Positions 35,649 through 46,544 of a stretch of 64,000 nucleotides of DNA are shown here, one piece after another. This DNA is from Leptolyngbya sp. PCC 7375. GTDB lineage: Bacteria; Cyanobacteriota; Cyanobacteriia; Phormidesmidales; Phormidesmidaceae. The stretch lies in NCBI RefSeq assembly GCF_000316115.1, contig NZ_JH993797.1:8091213-8155212 (forward strand), read 5' to 3'. Position 1 is the stretch's first letter. Every line of letters starts with the position of its first letter. Position numbers and translations under genes: made by a program. The notes under the pieces are model-generated. The model worked only from the letters and a program-made list of their open reading frames with translations. It was not told where the DNA came from and ran no database searches.

Positions 35649-35915
35649 TTAAGTCGCCGCCGCCGTCACGAAATGCCAGACGGCGTCATCCGCTTCGATG
35701 TACCAATGCAGGTCAAAGTCGTTGTGGCCCAGATACTCGACTTCGCCGTGACGGCTGACGGTGCCCGTTGGCGGTTTGACCGCTTTAAGAGAGCTGCGCG
35801 TTTTGGTTCGGGCCGAGATGCCCTTCAAAAGCCCTGCATGCGCACAGGGTGTCTTCAAGGCTTTGACTGCCCAAATTGAGCAAATAAACGTATCTGCCGT
35901 GCATTTTTGCGACAT
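35649..35915 (-). CDS. Short unrecognised ORF, probably a fragment
   Basis: Frame of 88 residues ending 28 bases before the NTF2-like start. The second half (GTVSRHGEVEYLGHNDFDLH, then WYIEADDAVWHFV) looks protein-like; the first half does not, so it is probably the 3' remainder of a longer gene. No family recognised. It precedes the secreted operon and follows the direct repeats at 35948. Confidence 0.3.
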   Translation of the reverse strand: MSQKCTADTFICSIWAVKALKTPCAHAGLLKGISARTKTRSSLKAVKPPTGTVSRHGEVEYLGHNDFDLHWYIEADDAVWHFVTAAAT

Positions 35916-35947
35916 CTAAATTTTGCGTACCTTGCAGAAATTTAACC

Positions 35948-36053
35948 AGGACATTATGCGAATTAAGTAGGACATTTTGTGCCGAGTTACATAGCCCCAA
36001 ATACTAGAAATCTGACAAAGATATTAAGCGAATTAAATAGAGCATTTTACGTT
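35948..36053. promoter_or_regulatory. Two tandem copies of an AraC-type direct-repeat operator
   Basis: AGGACATTATGCG (35948) and AGGACATTTTGTG (35969) are direct repeats 21 bp apart. A degenerate second pair follows: AGATATTAAGCG at about 36019 and AGAGCATTTTACG 21 bases later, so the whole block repeats about 70 bases on. The same repeat with the same spacing overlaps the start of the AraC-like gene at 36805. Two half-sites two DNA turns apart suit a dimeric AraC-family regulator. They are placed upstream of the leftward secreted-protein genes. Confidence 0.55.
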
Positions 36054-36798
36054 AATTAATATTGCTCTAAACTGTTGTTGAAATCGTACCTAAATGGTGA
36101 AAATCTCTTTCAAATTGTCGCATCGACTGTGACAGATCGTAAGAATTTGAGGCCGGAGGATTTACCTGTTGAAGTTAGAGGACAGAGTGTGGAAACGCTA
36201 ATGCAGTAAGGCACTCGAAGTCCTCTCTGTAGAATGGCGCAATGTCCTTCAGTGCGAGATTGATCAGATTTTTGCCAAGGTTTACTAGATTCTGGAAGTC
36301 CTTGAGCTTGAAACTTTAATAAACGTTTGCTGGGCCTTAGATAAAGTCCTTACGATAAATCCAGGAGAGAGTGATGGGTGTGGTAATAAATCAGCAAAAA
36401 TGAATACAGTGATGAATAAGATTGCAAGTCTATTAATTTTCAGTGATGCAATTTCGGTGATGAGACTCTTCATAAGTGAGGATCCCTGAGTAGTTCTTAA
36501 GCGCGGACAAGGGCTACATCTTTTCTAGGATGAGTAGGAACGTTCTTTCAGCGATCGCTGCACCTCCAAGCCGAAGGAAGTAATGAAGTCAAAACGTAAC
36601 AGAATTTTGAAACTCACACATGTCGAAGTAAAGACAACGATTAAGATGCTCGGCTTGGTAGAACAGTCAAAATAAGAAGGATGATAATTTTTTGTTGTAT
36701 ACTTGCGTCCTGTTCTGAGCTAAATCTGATAAGCTTCAAGAAAAACTAGCGTTGCTCTTGCTCATCCATAGCGTTCCATATGCTTATAGAATATTACT
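36054..36798. other. Spacer with a possible gene remnant
   Basis: No intact gene. A rightward 46-codon frame ending at a TAA near 36207 reads LRPEDLPVEVRGQSVETLMQ at its end and may be the tail of a lost gene; family unknown. Otherwise AT-rich sequence with a HIP1 site near 36548. Confidence 0.4.
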
Positions 36799-36799
36799 A

Positions 36800-36833
36800 G
36801 GACAATGAGCGAACTAAGACGGACAATTTACGA
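36800..36833 (+). promoter_or_regulatory. Operator-like direct repeat over the start codon of the AraC-like gene
   Basis: GGACAATGAGCG (36800) and GGACAATTTACG (36821) are 21 bp apart, and the first contains the ATG of the gene. Binding here would block its own transcription or initiation. Equivalent sequences occur at 48940-48972 and, degenerate, at 37703. Confidence 0.55.
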
Positions 36834-37563
36834 CAGGTTTTATGGCCCCAGAACGCGTGCAAGTGTCGTCGCCAACACGTTCAACTACGCGGTCGGTCGT
36901 GGGTTGGATGTAAGGCAAATCATTTGCCAAACTGGGCTAACGCCAGCCGACTTCATCGATCCAAAAACTCGCTTACCAGAAGAAACGGTTCCGACAATCT
37001 GGAATCTGCTGGACAACGTTTATCCAGGTCAAGCGCTAGCTCTCCACATGGCAGGTGCAGCACCCTTTTCGTTTTTTGGACCCTTAGCTCAAGGTGTTCA
37101 GTATGCAAGCGACTTGCGCTCGGCCTTGCAGCTTCTAGTTCAGTATGGAACTCTGTTATCTGATCAAGTCCACGTAGAGCTGATTGAATCACAGTCCGAA
37201 GCCATCTTCCGCTCGGATCATCCAGTCGATGTGATTGACGGAGGCTATGGCGCTGAGGCCGCTTTAGCCCTGATAAACCGCTTATTGCAAGAGGCGATCG
37301 GCAAAGAGTATTCTCTAGCCCGAGTGGAATTTGCCCATCGACCGCTTGGATTGCACCGACTGTATGAAGACTTTTTTGAGGCTCCAGTCCGTTTTCAACA
37401 AGCTCATAACGTGCTTGTATTTCCTCAAGAAGCGTTGTTGTTGCCAACCCGGCAGTGGGATGCAGATCTATTTTACCACGTCCAGGAAACCTTGGATTCC
37501 TCGCATCACGGCTATGCTTGGGTCTCAGGTCTGAAAGGTCTGCGAAACAAAGGACAACCTTAG
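36805..37563 (+). pseudogene. AraC-type regulator lacking the DNA-binding half
   Basis: 252 residues matching the N-terminal ligand-binding domain (Arabinose_bd type) of the two intact paralogues at 37709 and 39110: NTFNYAVGRGLDVRQIICQT, then LPEETVPTIWNLLDNVYPGQ. After FYHVQETLDSS the sequence diverges and stops, and no AraC helix-turn-helix follows before the next gene. The paralogues are about 350 residues, so about 100 are missing. It may be a decayed copy or a DNA-binding-less modulator able to dimerise with the others. Confidence 0.7.
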
Positions 37564-37708
37564 TAGATATTTGTATTTTGTATACAGTAGCAAATTCAAC
37601 TACTTGCAACTCAATTTTAACTTACGCTTATGCTAGCTTAGTTGATGAGCTCTCGCCCATTTTTAAATCTTTGTACTGACTTTGTACTGACAAAAGTTTT
37701 GTGGAAAA

Positions 37709-38767
37709 ATGAGCGAAATTAATCGCCAATTTAGTGTTGGTTCTAATCAATCTAAAGCATTAGCAAGTATTGTTGCCAATACTTACAACTATGCTGTTGG
37801 TCGCGGTGTCAGCGTGTCAAGCGTTCATTCTTTGACGGGTTTGTCACGATTTGATTTACTTGACCCTGAAGCTCGTTTGCCTGAAGATGTGGTGCCATTG
37901 ATATGGACATTGCTGTGCGAGGCTTATCCAGGGGAGCTCCTCACCCTGCATATGGCGAGTGGGACTTCATTATCCTACTTTGGTTCGCTTGCTCAATGTG
38001 TTCAACATGCTGATACGCTTCGTTCGGTATTGCAAACTTTTGTACGATACCAAGCGATACTGGCTGACCGACTTTATGTGGACTTAGTCGAATCTGATAC
38101 AGAGGGAGTCTTGCGCTGGCACCACCCTATGGATGAAATCGATGGAGGGTGCAGTACTGAGGTGACACTAGCGATGCTGAAGCGGTTAGTACAAAGCATC
38201 CTTGGTGTCGATGATTTTCTAGTCAGGGTAGAGTTTGGGCATTGCCCCCATCAGTTGTCTCAGCCTTACGACAATTTTTTTGGGGCTTTAGTTCACTTTC
38301 AGCAGCCCTGCAATGCGCTGGTCTTTCGCCGAGCAGCGCTGGATTTGCCAGTTCTGCAACACGATTCTCATCTGTTCAGATACATTCAAGGCAATTTAGA
38401 CCTCCAGCTCAAAGAATGTGGGCAATCTCCGACGCATGTTTCCCCGCTATCAGAGCTTCAGGATGCGATCTCGCGCAATGCTGCTGCTGGCGAGTACACT
38501 GCGGAAGCGTTGGCTCAGCAAATGAATATGAGCCTGCGAACACTGCAGCGTCTCGCAAAAGAGCATAGTTTTACGATTCGACAACTTTTAGACAATGCTC
38601 GTGCCGAAAAAGCACAACAGCTACTGGATGACCCCACCCTCGGAATTGAAGCGGTATCCTTTCAATTAGGTTACTCAGACGATCGTGCTTTTCGAAGAGC
38701 CTTTAAACGCTGGACCGGAAAGACGCCTACCGCGTTTCGGCAACAGCTTAATTGGAAATCTTTATAA
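37709..38767 (+). CDS. AraC-family transcriptional regulator (paralogue 2)
   Basis: Complete 352-residue regulator of the OruR/ArgR-like group. N-terminal Arabinose_bd-type domain (about 20-210), C-terminal double helix-turn-helix (about 250-345): YTAEALAQQMNMSLRTLQRL and LGIEAVSFQLGYSDDRAFRRAFKRWTGKTP, split here as LGIEAVSFQLGYSD plus DRAFRRAFKRW. These regulators are common in proteobacteria and rarer in cyanobacteria. The start codon region is a degenerate version of the GGACAATGAGCG motif. It lies 146 bases after the truncated paralogue and 343 before the next. Confidence 0.9.
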   Translation: MSEINRQFSVGSNQSKALASIVANTYNYAVGRGVSVSSVHSLTGLSRFDLLDPEARLPEDVVPLIWTLLCEAYPGELLTLHMASGTSLSYFGSLAQCVQHADTLRSVLQTFVRYQAILADRLYVDLVESDTEGVLRWHHPMDEIDGGCSTEVTLAMLKRLVQSILGVDDFLVRVEFGHCPHQLSQPYDNFFGALVHFQQPCNALVFRRAALDLPVLQHDSHLFRYIQGNLDLQLKECGQSPTHVSPLSELQDAISRNAAAGEYTAEALAQQMNMSLRTLQRLAKEHSFTIRQLLDNARAEKAQQLLDDPTLGIEAVSFQLGYSDDRAFRRAFKRWTGKTPTAFRQQLNWKSL

Positions 38768-39109
38768 AGAGAATCCTCTAAGGCGACGCACCTAACAGAG
38801 GAGACATTTTATGACTGGCAAGTAATCAAAAACGCCATGCAAGCGAGTCCATAATGTGTTCGTTTCAAGTAATGTTCTCTTCGTCTGCATCCAGAAGCCA
38901 GTTAAATTAAGCCTCAGCGCTTTTTTCCCATTTTGTTTTACCTGAGGCATTCATACCTTGAGCGAGGACAATTTGCGACAAATTGAACAGGGCAAAATGC
39001 TCACACCTGGAGCTACAGCTATTTATCCATCAAGTAGAGTTTTCACTAGGGTATGCGGAAGAAACTCTTGAGTGTCTGCTTCCCAAAATTCTAGACTTTC
39101 AGACTGTCT
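38768..39109. other. Spacer with another copy of the AraC-type motif
   Basis: No gene in 342 bases. GGACAATTTGCG (38966) and GGGCAAAATGCT (38990) repeat 24 bp apart, resembling the operator motif of the neighbours. GCCTCA and TGAGGC (38911 and 38943) form a loose hairpin. Confidence 0.45.
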
Positions 39110-40162
39110 ATGATGATATCCGTTGAACCAGCTCAAACCTTGAATAGTCAATCTCGGTCGCTCACGGTCGCGACGGCTAATGTCTTTAACTATGCTGTGC
39201 ATCGGGGCATCAGTGAGCAAAAACTCACTGCTGAGACTGGGCTGGTGCGAACCGATCTGCTTTATCCAGAAACCCGCTTGCCCGGCGAAATTCTTCCTGC
39301 CATTTGGAACATATTGGGTGAGGCTTACCCAGGACAAGCTGTTGGTCTAGAGATGGCACGTGTTGCTCCTCTGTCAGCGCTGGGACCAATGGCTCAAATC
39401 ATGCGATATGCTGCCAATCTCCGCTCAGCCTTAGAGACCTTCGTATGCTATCGGACTCTATTGTCAGATCAACTCTGGTTAGACTTGGTTGAATCCAACA
39501 GTGAGGCTTATCTGCGCATGTATCATCCACTTGATATGCTCGATAGGGGGCTTGCTGCCGAATCATTCATCGCGTTGATTAGACGCCTCATCCAACAGGC
39601 CATCGGTAAAGAAGATGCTTTGGTGCGTGTTGAGTTTGCCCATCAGCCCCATAGCTCTTCCAAGATTTACGAGGCATTTTTCAATGTTCCAGTCCGTTTT
39701 CAACAGCCCTACAGCACACTTGTGTTTCGTCGAGAGGCCTTGGATATTCCCGCCAAACAGCGCGATGTTTATTTGTTCAGGTATGTTCAGGGAAATTTAG
39801 ACCTCCTGCGCGACCGTTGGGGCCTATCTAACACCAGTTCCCCGCTAGCCGTGATTCATGACACCATTGCCCATAAGGCTGAGGTCTACCAATACAGTGC
39901 CGAAGGAATCGCACAGGATATGAACATGAGTTTGCGATCGCTGCAGCGCCTAGCTAACGACCATGGCTTCACGATTCGTCAGCTGTTGGATAACGCTCGC
40001 AAAGCAAAGGCACAGCAGTTGCTGCGTGACCCGAAACTTAGTGCCGAAGCGATCGCAACGCAGCTAGGCTATGCTGACGATCGCGCTTTTCGCAGAGCCT
40101 TCAAACGTTGGACAGGACAGACGCTTACCCAATTTCGAGACGGTCTCATCAGCCAAACCTAG
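39110..40162 (+). CDS. AraC-family transcriptional regulator (paralogue 3)
   Basis: Complete 350-residue regulator similar along its whole length to the paralogue at 37709. Ligand domain from VFNYAVHRGISEQKLTAET; helix-turn-helix region with AEGIAQDMNMSLRSLQRL and LSAEAIATQLGYADDRAFRR. HIP1 sites lie within its coding region (39937, 40062), suggesting long residence or origin in a cyanobacterium. Two start ATGs occur in tandem at 39110 and 39113. It may control the leftward secreted genes and the NTF2-like gene downstream, but no target is shown. Confidence 0.9.
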   Translation: MMISVEPAQTLNSQSRSLTVATANVFNYAVHRGISEQKLTAETGLVRTDLLYPETRLPGEILPAIWNILGEAYPGQAVGLEMARVAPLSALGPMAQIMRYAANLRSALETFVCYRTLLSDQLWLDLVESNSEAYLRMYHPLDMLDRGLAAESFIALIRRLIQQAIGKEDALVRVEFAHQPHSSSKIYEAFFNVPVRFQQPYSTLVFRREALDIPAKQRDVYLFRYVQGNLDLLRDRWGLSNTSSPLAVIHDTIAHKAEVYQYSAEGIAQDMNMSLRSLQRLANDHGFTIRQLLDNARKAKAQQLLRDPKLSAEAIATQLGYADDRAFRRAFKRWTGQTLTQFRDGLISQT

Positions 40163-40511
40163 AATTGAGCGTCTTCTTTTTAAACCAGACTAGAAAGTGC
40201 CGATTTTAGCTTTACCTGTAGATCAGCATTGATTAGCTGCCCTGTGCTGGTATCAAAGTTGTGATTAAAACTTGGGATTGAAATGTCGTTAAAAGTCCGT
40301 TTTTTTGACATGAACAGTCCTTTTGACTCGGTGCTCTTCCCAATAGAATCGTCATCAAAAGCACTGTTGAGTTTAAGTCATACGATAACTGATCTGAGCT
40401 AGCTTGACGGTGCCTCCTTATCACCTTAGGAGTATTCCCCTATGAAGCTTATTCAAGCTGTTGCTTCAATCTTTGCCGTCTCAATGCTGTCGGTGAAAGT
40501 TGTACCACTAG

Positions 40512-41973
40512 TACTACAGTTGTAGATATTTAATTTTAAGGGGATACTGGTCAATGAACGCCAGCCAGCCTCTGATGCCAATCCTTGTCAGCCCATTGAA
40601 TGAACAAGCTCAAGTGCAAGAGTGGGATTTTGCCTTTGAAGAACTCATGGACCGTATCCGCCCTTACTTTTCAAGGATTGAGGCAGAAGAGAGAGCCCGC
40701 AGCTATGTGCAAGGCTTACTGAGCCCCATCGAGCGAAAAAATGGTTGGCAACTCGCGGAAGAAGCCGGAGACAGTACCCCCTATGGAATTCAGAATTTGT
40801 TAGGACGCTCAGTCTGGGAAGCCGATGGGGTCAGAGATGAGTTAATCGAGTATGTCCAAGAGCATCTGTTCAGTACCGATGGAGTGGGGGTATTGGATGA
40901 GACTGGATTTATCAAAAAAGGAAAGCAGTCGGTAGGAGTCCAACGCCAATATAGTGGGACGGTCGGGAAAGTCGAAAATTGTCAAATCGGGGTGTTTTTG
41001 AGCTATGTGAGTGACCAAGGTCATACCTTTCTTGACCGAGCATTATATTTACCGGAAAGCTGGACCCAAGATCCAGACCGATGTCGTCGGGCCGGAGTAC
41101 CAGACGACATCGAGTTTGCCACCAAACCGGCCTTGGCTCAGCAAATGGTCGCGCGAACAACGGACTTGGGAATGTGCTTTGCGTGGATCACGGGCGATGC
41201 CGTTTATGGGAATAACCCAGGGTTACGCCAGGCCTTGGAAGCCCAAGTGCAAGCCTATGTTTTGGGGATTGCGTGCAATGAATCGGTCGTCATTGGAACG
41301 ACCTCGTTACCGGCCAGTGAGGCGATGGCCTACCTGAGAGTGACCGATTGGCACCGACTGAGTGCCGGCAATGGTACGAAAGGACCTCGGACGTATGATT
41401 GGGCGGTACTCACTTTGAGTGCCCCCTCCCCGGACGGCTGGGCCCATCGGCTGTTATTCAGACGCAGTCTGAAAGACCCCAACGAGATCGCCTATTATCG
41501 AGTGTTTTCCCCCACAGAGTGTACGTTATCAGACATGGTTCGGGTGGCCGGTTGTCGGTGGACGATTGAGGAATGCTTTGAGACGGCTAAAGGGGAGGTG
41601 GGCTTGGACCAGTATGAAGTTCGCTCTTGGACCGGCTGGTATCGACATATCACCCTCGCTTGTTTAGCCCATGCCTTTTTGAGTGTGATGCGGACGCAAT
41701 CTCTCGCCATCGCCACTGAAAAAGGGGCGCTGAAGTCACACAAATCAGCGGCAAACAGCTCGCTGGCGGTCTTCATGCACCAACGGGGGCTTTGATTCCA
41801 CTAACATTGCCTGAAATTCGACGATTATTATGGTCGTTGTTATGGCAATGGTTACCGGATATTGACTTTGTGATTGGATGGTCCAGATGGCGACGGCAAC
41901 ATCAGGCCACGGCCCTGTTTTGGCATTACAAGAAGAGCATGATAACTAATTCTTCATAACTACAACTGTAGTG
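40512..41973 (+). mobile_element. IS701-family insertion sequence
   Basis: 1462 bases flanked by CTAG on both sides (40508-40511 and 41974-41977), fitting the YTAR targets of IS701 elements. Terminal inverted repeats: ACTACAGTTGTAG inside both ends. It carries one transposase gene with a late frameshift. It splits the secreted NTF2-like gene inside its signal-peptide region. Confidence 0.85.
40554..41959 (+). pseudogene. IS701-family DDE transposase, frameshifted near its end
   Basis: Transposase of 413 residues in the first frame, with DDE-type motifs VLDETGFIKKGKQSVGVQRQ, AWITGDAVYGNN and VAGCRWTIEECFETAKGEVG. At about 41775-41792 the frame is lost; the next frame reads GALIPLTLPEIRRLLWSLLW and runs to the TAA at 41957, giving the usual C-terminus of IS701 transposases. 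One base is gained or two lost. The shift leaves the catalytic part complete, but the protein misses about 55 residues. Possible sequencing error. Confidence 0.8.
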
Positions 41974-42787
41974 CTAGCCTGGGCAAATCTACAACCTCAA
42001 AAAGTACACACAATTGCCCAAGTGAACTCAGGTGTTTTAGAGACTGTTCCAGCCATAACGGTTGGTGAGATTCAGGCTATTAACCGCGAAGTTGAAGCTG
42101 TAATTGATCAAGGTGATGTGAACGGTGTTCTGGAATTTATGGCTCCTTTTATTATTTCCGAGACTATTACAGAGTCGGCCAACGGTTTTGAGTCAGTCTA
42201 TATTGAAGGCATTGAGCAACATCGGGAAATGTTAACCGACGTCTTCAATGAAGTTGACACTGAAGAGAACTTAAACGTTCAAGAGATTTCCCAAAAAGAG
42301 ACTATCCGAATTACCCCTGATGGCCAATTGGCTACCGCCCTGATTAGCACGGTCAACGAAGTCACGACTGACGATGAACTCCGTCTGATTACCACTACTG
42401 ATACGATTCGATTCGCTCGGCTTCAGGGTCAAATCAAAGTCATTTCCTACACGACTGATAGTCAAATCACCAGTCATGATCTCTAAGAGTGGCCAATGAC
42501 CTGATTGATAAATTTAGGAAGAGATTCTAACTATGAACCACCACCAAAGCCTCTTGTCATGGGCATTAGCCTCTTGCCTGGGAATCTGCTACCTCATAAC
42601 AAGTGGGCTTCCCGCTTATGCAGGCAAAAAATTATCTTACGACTCTTACCAAGGGGCTAGTAAGACCTTGAGCTCTAGTTCCCATGAGGCTTCTGGTTTT
42701 GCGATTTCTTTGGGTGCAAAGACCTGACTGCCTGACACAAATCCTGTAACCCAGAATCCATAAGGATCGACAAGGAAATGGGCAGAG

Positions 42788-42930
42788 TGCAAAATGATGT
42801 CCCCCTCGGCGGCGGAATGATGTGCGCTTCGGCGGCAAAATGATGCTCTCCTCGGCACCCTAATCGCATGAGCTTCGGCACCTGAGTGATGGTGCTTCGG
42901 CAGCGAAATCACGTCTACCTCGGCAGGTAA
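42788..42930. repeat. Repeated transposase-binding sites at the IS21-type left end
   Basis: Five or six units of about 22 bases of the form CTTCGGCGGCAAAATGATG recur with variation up to about 42930. Two inverted copies (TTCTGCCGAAGT type) occur at 48000-48030. IS21 ends typically carry multiple such sites. Confidence 0.6.
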
Positions 42931-44150
42931 TTTATCCCGACTGCTACGGGTCCATTAGACTGCGTTCGAATCAGAACGTGAGGCTATAGAGATCCCGATG
43001 TCAGGCAAGCAACAAGGAAAATTACTGCCCATGGTGAAATTTAGAGAAATCATCCGACTTCATGAACTCGGTTATAACCAAACGGAGATCGCCCGTAGTT
43101 GTGTAGTGGCTCGTTCAACGGTGCAAGACTATATCCGTCGAGCGAGTGCAAAAGGCCTGAGGTATGAGCAGCTTCAGACTATGAGCGATAGTGAGGCCCA
43201 AGCCTTTTTAGGCAAAAAAACAGCGACAGCCATCACCAAAACAGAGATCGATTTTGACTCGGTTCACCGTGAATTAGGGCCGAAAGGCGTCACCCTGTCA
43301 TTGCTGTGGCAAGAAGGGCTAGATCGAGGTGATTGGACGCTGAGTTATGGACAATTTTGCCGTCGCTATAACCGCTGGAAAGGGCGGCAGAATCTATCGA
43401 TGCGGCAGACCTATACTGGCGGAGAGAAACTGTTTGTAGATTATTGCGGGGTTACCGTTCGCGTCACACAGCCGGTGACCGGTGAAGTGACAATCGCTCA
43501 AATCTTTGTCGCTTGTCTGGGTGCGAGCAACTATACGTTTGCCGAAGCCACAGCCAGTCAAACTCTGCCGAATTGGATTGGCTCCCACCAACGGGCCTTA
43601 GCATTCTTTGGGGGAGTACCCGCCTCGATTGTGCCTGACAATTTGAAATCAGGGGTAACCGATCCGTGTCGCTATGAACCGGGTATCAATCGAAGCTATC
43701 AAGACTTTGCCGAGCACTATCAGGTGGCAGTTATCCCAGCTAGACCGAAAGCCCCCCGAGATAAATCTAAAGTGGAAAAAGCGGTCCAGGAAGTCGAACG
43801 ACAAATTTTAGCCCCCTTACGGCATCAGTCATTCGGGAGTGTGGGTGATCTCAATGCGGCGATGCGCCCCTTACTCAAGCAACTCAATGACCGGACGATG
43901 TACGCCTATGGGGTGTCTCGTCGTGAACTGTTTGAGCGGGTAGATCAAGGCGCACTGAAGCCATTACCTCGCTGTCCATTTGTCTTTGCGGCCTGGAAGC
44001 GGGCGAAGGTCAATCCGGATTATCACATTGATGTCAATCGCCATTATTATTCGATGTACTAGCCTCAATACCTCCATCAATGTCTAAATCATCATATTGA
44101 GGTGTCATAAGTAAGGACTTATTTTCAGATAGTGTCATTCGGCTATTCCT

Positions 44151-46311
44151 TCAAGGGGATGTTTTAGTCATTTCAGAGTCAGGGGCAACGGTGGGGTCTT
44201 CACCTTTCCACCGCTGATGTAAGATGTCGGGTGCAGAACGTTGCCGCTGCTTCCTCAGTCGTTCAAGCTCATTGTCGTCGGCCCAGATAATCCAGTACTT
44301 GGGTGGCTGAGTTAGTTGTCTAGCTTTTTTAACCCATCCTCGTTGAACCCAACTATGCAATGTTGCCGCAGGCATATCCAATTCTCTGGCTAAATCAGGA
44401 AGCCGCCACTCATTATCAGCTAAAAGGATGTGTGGTTTAGGGGGGCTCTGCTTTCCCAAGCCTAGCTGGCGCATTAAGGCTCGAACCATTTCCTGAGTAA
44501 ATGTTTTTTGGCGTTTGGGGGGATAAAACCCTTGTTGGTGAAGCCGTGTAATGATCTCGTTAGCCGTCATATTAGACTGAGCACATTGGGTTAGGCACTC
44601 GCAAAGCTGAGGGTAGTTACTCAGTTGAGACCATTTTCCGACAGGTCGGATAATACGAGCATGAGAAGAGAATCCTCCCGCCCAGTCAATATTAACATGA
44701 ACCAACTCACTCTCTCCTTCCACCTTCACCCTAATAGCTTGAATTACTTGCCGGATAATTTCTTTGCGCTGAGCATGGGTTGTTGTTTCTGCATTCCACA
44801 AAGCCGGAAGACTATTAGCCAGTTGTCGAATTGAGTGTTTTTCTGTCTCAGAAAGCTGCCTAGGTTGTTGGCAACAGAATCTTTGATATTCTTCTTGAAG
44901 TTGTTTTTGCGCACTTAGTTTTGCTTCCCAATCTTGAGCCAACTGTCTTGCGACCAAGCGATTTTCCGGTTCTATAAAACGATAGTGTCTCCCTGCACGC
45001 TCAGCCTCAAATTTAGCCCGTTCTAAACGCTGTTTCCATAACTGGTCAAGTTCATAACGGTTTTGTTCTACCTGCATTGCTACCGACAAAGATAACTCTA
45101 TAGCTGCTGGTTTTAAGGCTGCCAATACTTGTTCAGTCACATATTCGTCTAAACAATCTCCTGATAAGCATTGACAAAGGGGGCCACCATGCTCAGCAGC
45201 TTCACGCCTACAAACATAACGAGGGGCACCTCTCCTGTGATACTGCACACTCATTCGATTCCCGCATCGTTGACAAACGACCAGGCCAGAGAGCAGTGCC
45301 CTGCCTTGACGAGCATTACCTCGTTCATTGGCACGATTTTGATTCGCTTTAAGTTGAGCACGGTTCTGTTGATATTGTTCCCAAGAAATATAGGCAGGAT
45401 GATGGTTTTTAATCAGGACTAACCACTCTTCAGGTGGTTTCACAACAAGTCCCGTATGAGGTCGACCGGCTTTGTGTTTGCGTGGGTCAATTTGTTTACG
45501 GCCATAGGTATAGGCTCCCGTGTACGCAGGATGATTGAGCAGACTCAGTAACGTAGACCGACTCGGACGTCGCCATTCTAGTTCACCCTTATTAGCCCCA
45601 TGGAGGGCTCGCACACCAAGCTGAATTTGATGGAGGGCTAGGTAACGTAATACGGCATGGACAGTGCCTAATTCTTCAAACTTGCGAAAGATGAGACGAA
45701 TGACTTGTTGAGCTTGTTCATCCGGGTCAAAGCAAATATCTCCCGATGGGCGACGCACATACCCAATCGGTAAATGAAATCCCAGTTCACCGCGTTGAAG
45801 CTTTGTTGAGTCGTCCTTGTAGCATTCGTTGTTTCAAGACGTGGAGCTCGATCTCCGAAAAAGATCCCTTCAACCCCAACAAGAGCCTGTCGTTGTAATG
45901 ACTCGGATCATAAATGCCATCGAGATCTGCTATTAGCGTACCGAACAGTGCACAGATTTCTAACAGTTGATGCCAATCTTTTGAGGAACGGGCCAGGCGA
46001 GACATTTCGATGCCTAATATCAGGCCAACATGGTTGAGCCCGACCTCGCTCACTAATCGCTGAAAGCCCACTCGCCCCTCCACACTGCTACCAGACTTCC
46101 CTAAATCATCATCGATAATCAGAACTCGTTCCGGTTGCCAGCCCAGAGCTTTTGCTCGATTGGCGAGACCATACTGAAGGCGTGTCGATTCTTGGTGCTC
46201 GGAGACCTGTTGTAAGGTTGATTGACGCACGTATACCGCCGCTAAGCGGTCAAGATGTGAAGCCTGAATCTTGTCGGAGGGCCAGCTACTGATCTCATCT
46301 TTGAGGTTCAT
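44151..46311 (-). pseudogene. Large serine recombinase with a one-base frameshift
   Basis: Begins at 46311. N-terminal resolvase domain with catalytic Ser in AAVYVRQSTLQQ and GIEMSRLARSSKDW. At 45798-45799 an extra A (plus strand) breaks the frame: LNKASTR then stop, where the normal reading LNKAxRGELGFHLPIGYVRR would continue. The second frame starts at 45758 and holds the recombinase domain, a zinc ribbon (CQRCGNRM and CRREAAEHGGPLCQC), then a helical C-terminal part. About 710 residues if repaired. The family mobilises elements by site-specific integration. Confidence 0.85.
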
Positions 46312-46544
46312 CTTCTTCCTCCTCCTGAGTTTGAATAGCCATCTGGCTCTCCAGCATTTGGCTCAGGACACTGACAAGTCGTTTCTGATTCGCCTTGGGT
46401 AGATTGCTCCACAGCGTCTCTACACTCTGGCAAATGGACGGGGGGGGGTGATTGGCTGATACATGATGGCTCAGGTGATAATTGCACTGCCTTTATTTTG
46501 GCAACTAAGGCAACCAGTCGTTGCAATCCATCAATGCCAATCAC
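46295..46544 (-). pseudogene. Small accessory protein of the recombinase element, frameshifted at a G9 tract
   Basis: A short gene just before the recombinase, starting GTG at 46544 (or further up). Reading MIGIDGLQRLVALVAKIKAV up to a nine-G run at 46440-46448 (plus strand). In the current frame the rest is unnatural; the next frame reads SVETLWSNLPKANQKRLVSV followed by LSQMLESQMAIQ and stops at 46295, overlapping the recombinase start. This looks like the real C-terminus. The length change in the tract is probably the lesion, or a phase-variable switch. Confidence 0.6.

Larger units (their letters stand above)
40442..42486 (+). pseudogene. Secreted NTF2-like gene interrupted by an IS701-type element
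   Basis: The gene starts at 40442 with signal peptide MKLIQAVASIFAVSMLSV and continues to 40511; after the IS and one copy of the target CTAG it resumes at 41978 and ends at 42486. Removing the IS and one CTAG restores one frame of 192 residues, with the signal cleavage at PLAWA/NLQPQ. The mature part (VGEIQAINREVEAVIDQGDV, TIRFARLQGQIKVI) resembles SnoaL/NTF2-like proteins, as at 35030. The downstream part could be translated from an in-IS start, without its signal. Confidence 0.8.

Noticed and set aside
36117..36207. Genuine small gene ending near 36207
   Set aside because: Only about 46 codons, no start with ribosome site and no family; kept only as a possible remnant.
42788..42930. CRISPR-like regularly spaced repeats
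   Set aside because: Units are degenerate and lie at the end of an IS21-type element, where transposase-binding repeats are expected.
45787..45810. Programmed frameshift in the serine recombinase
   Set aside because: No slippery heptamer or stimulatory structure; a single extra base explains the break better, though the site could be rechecked.
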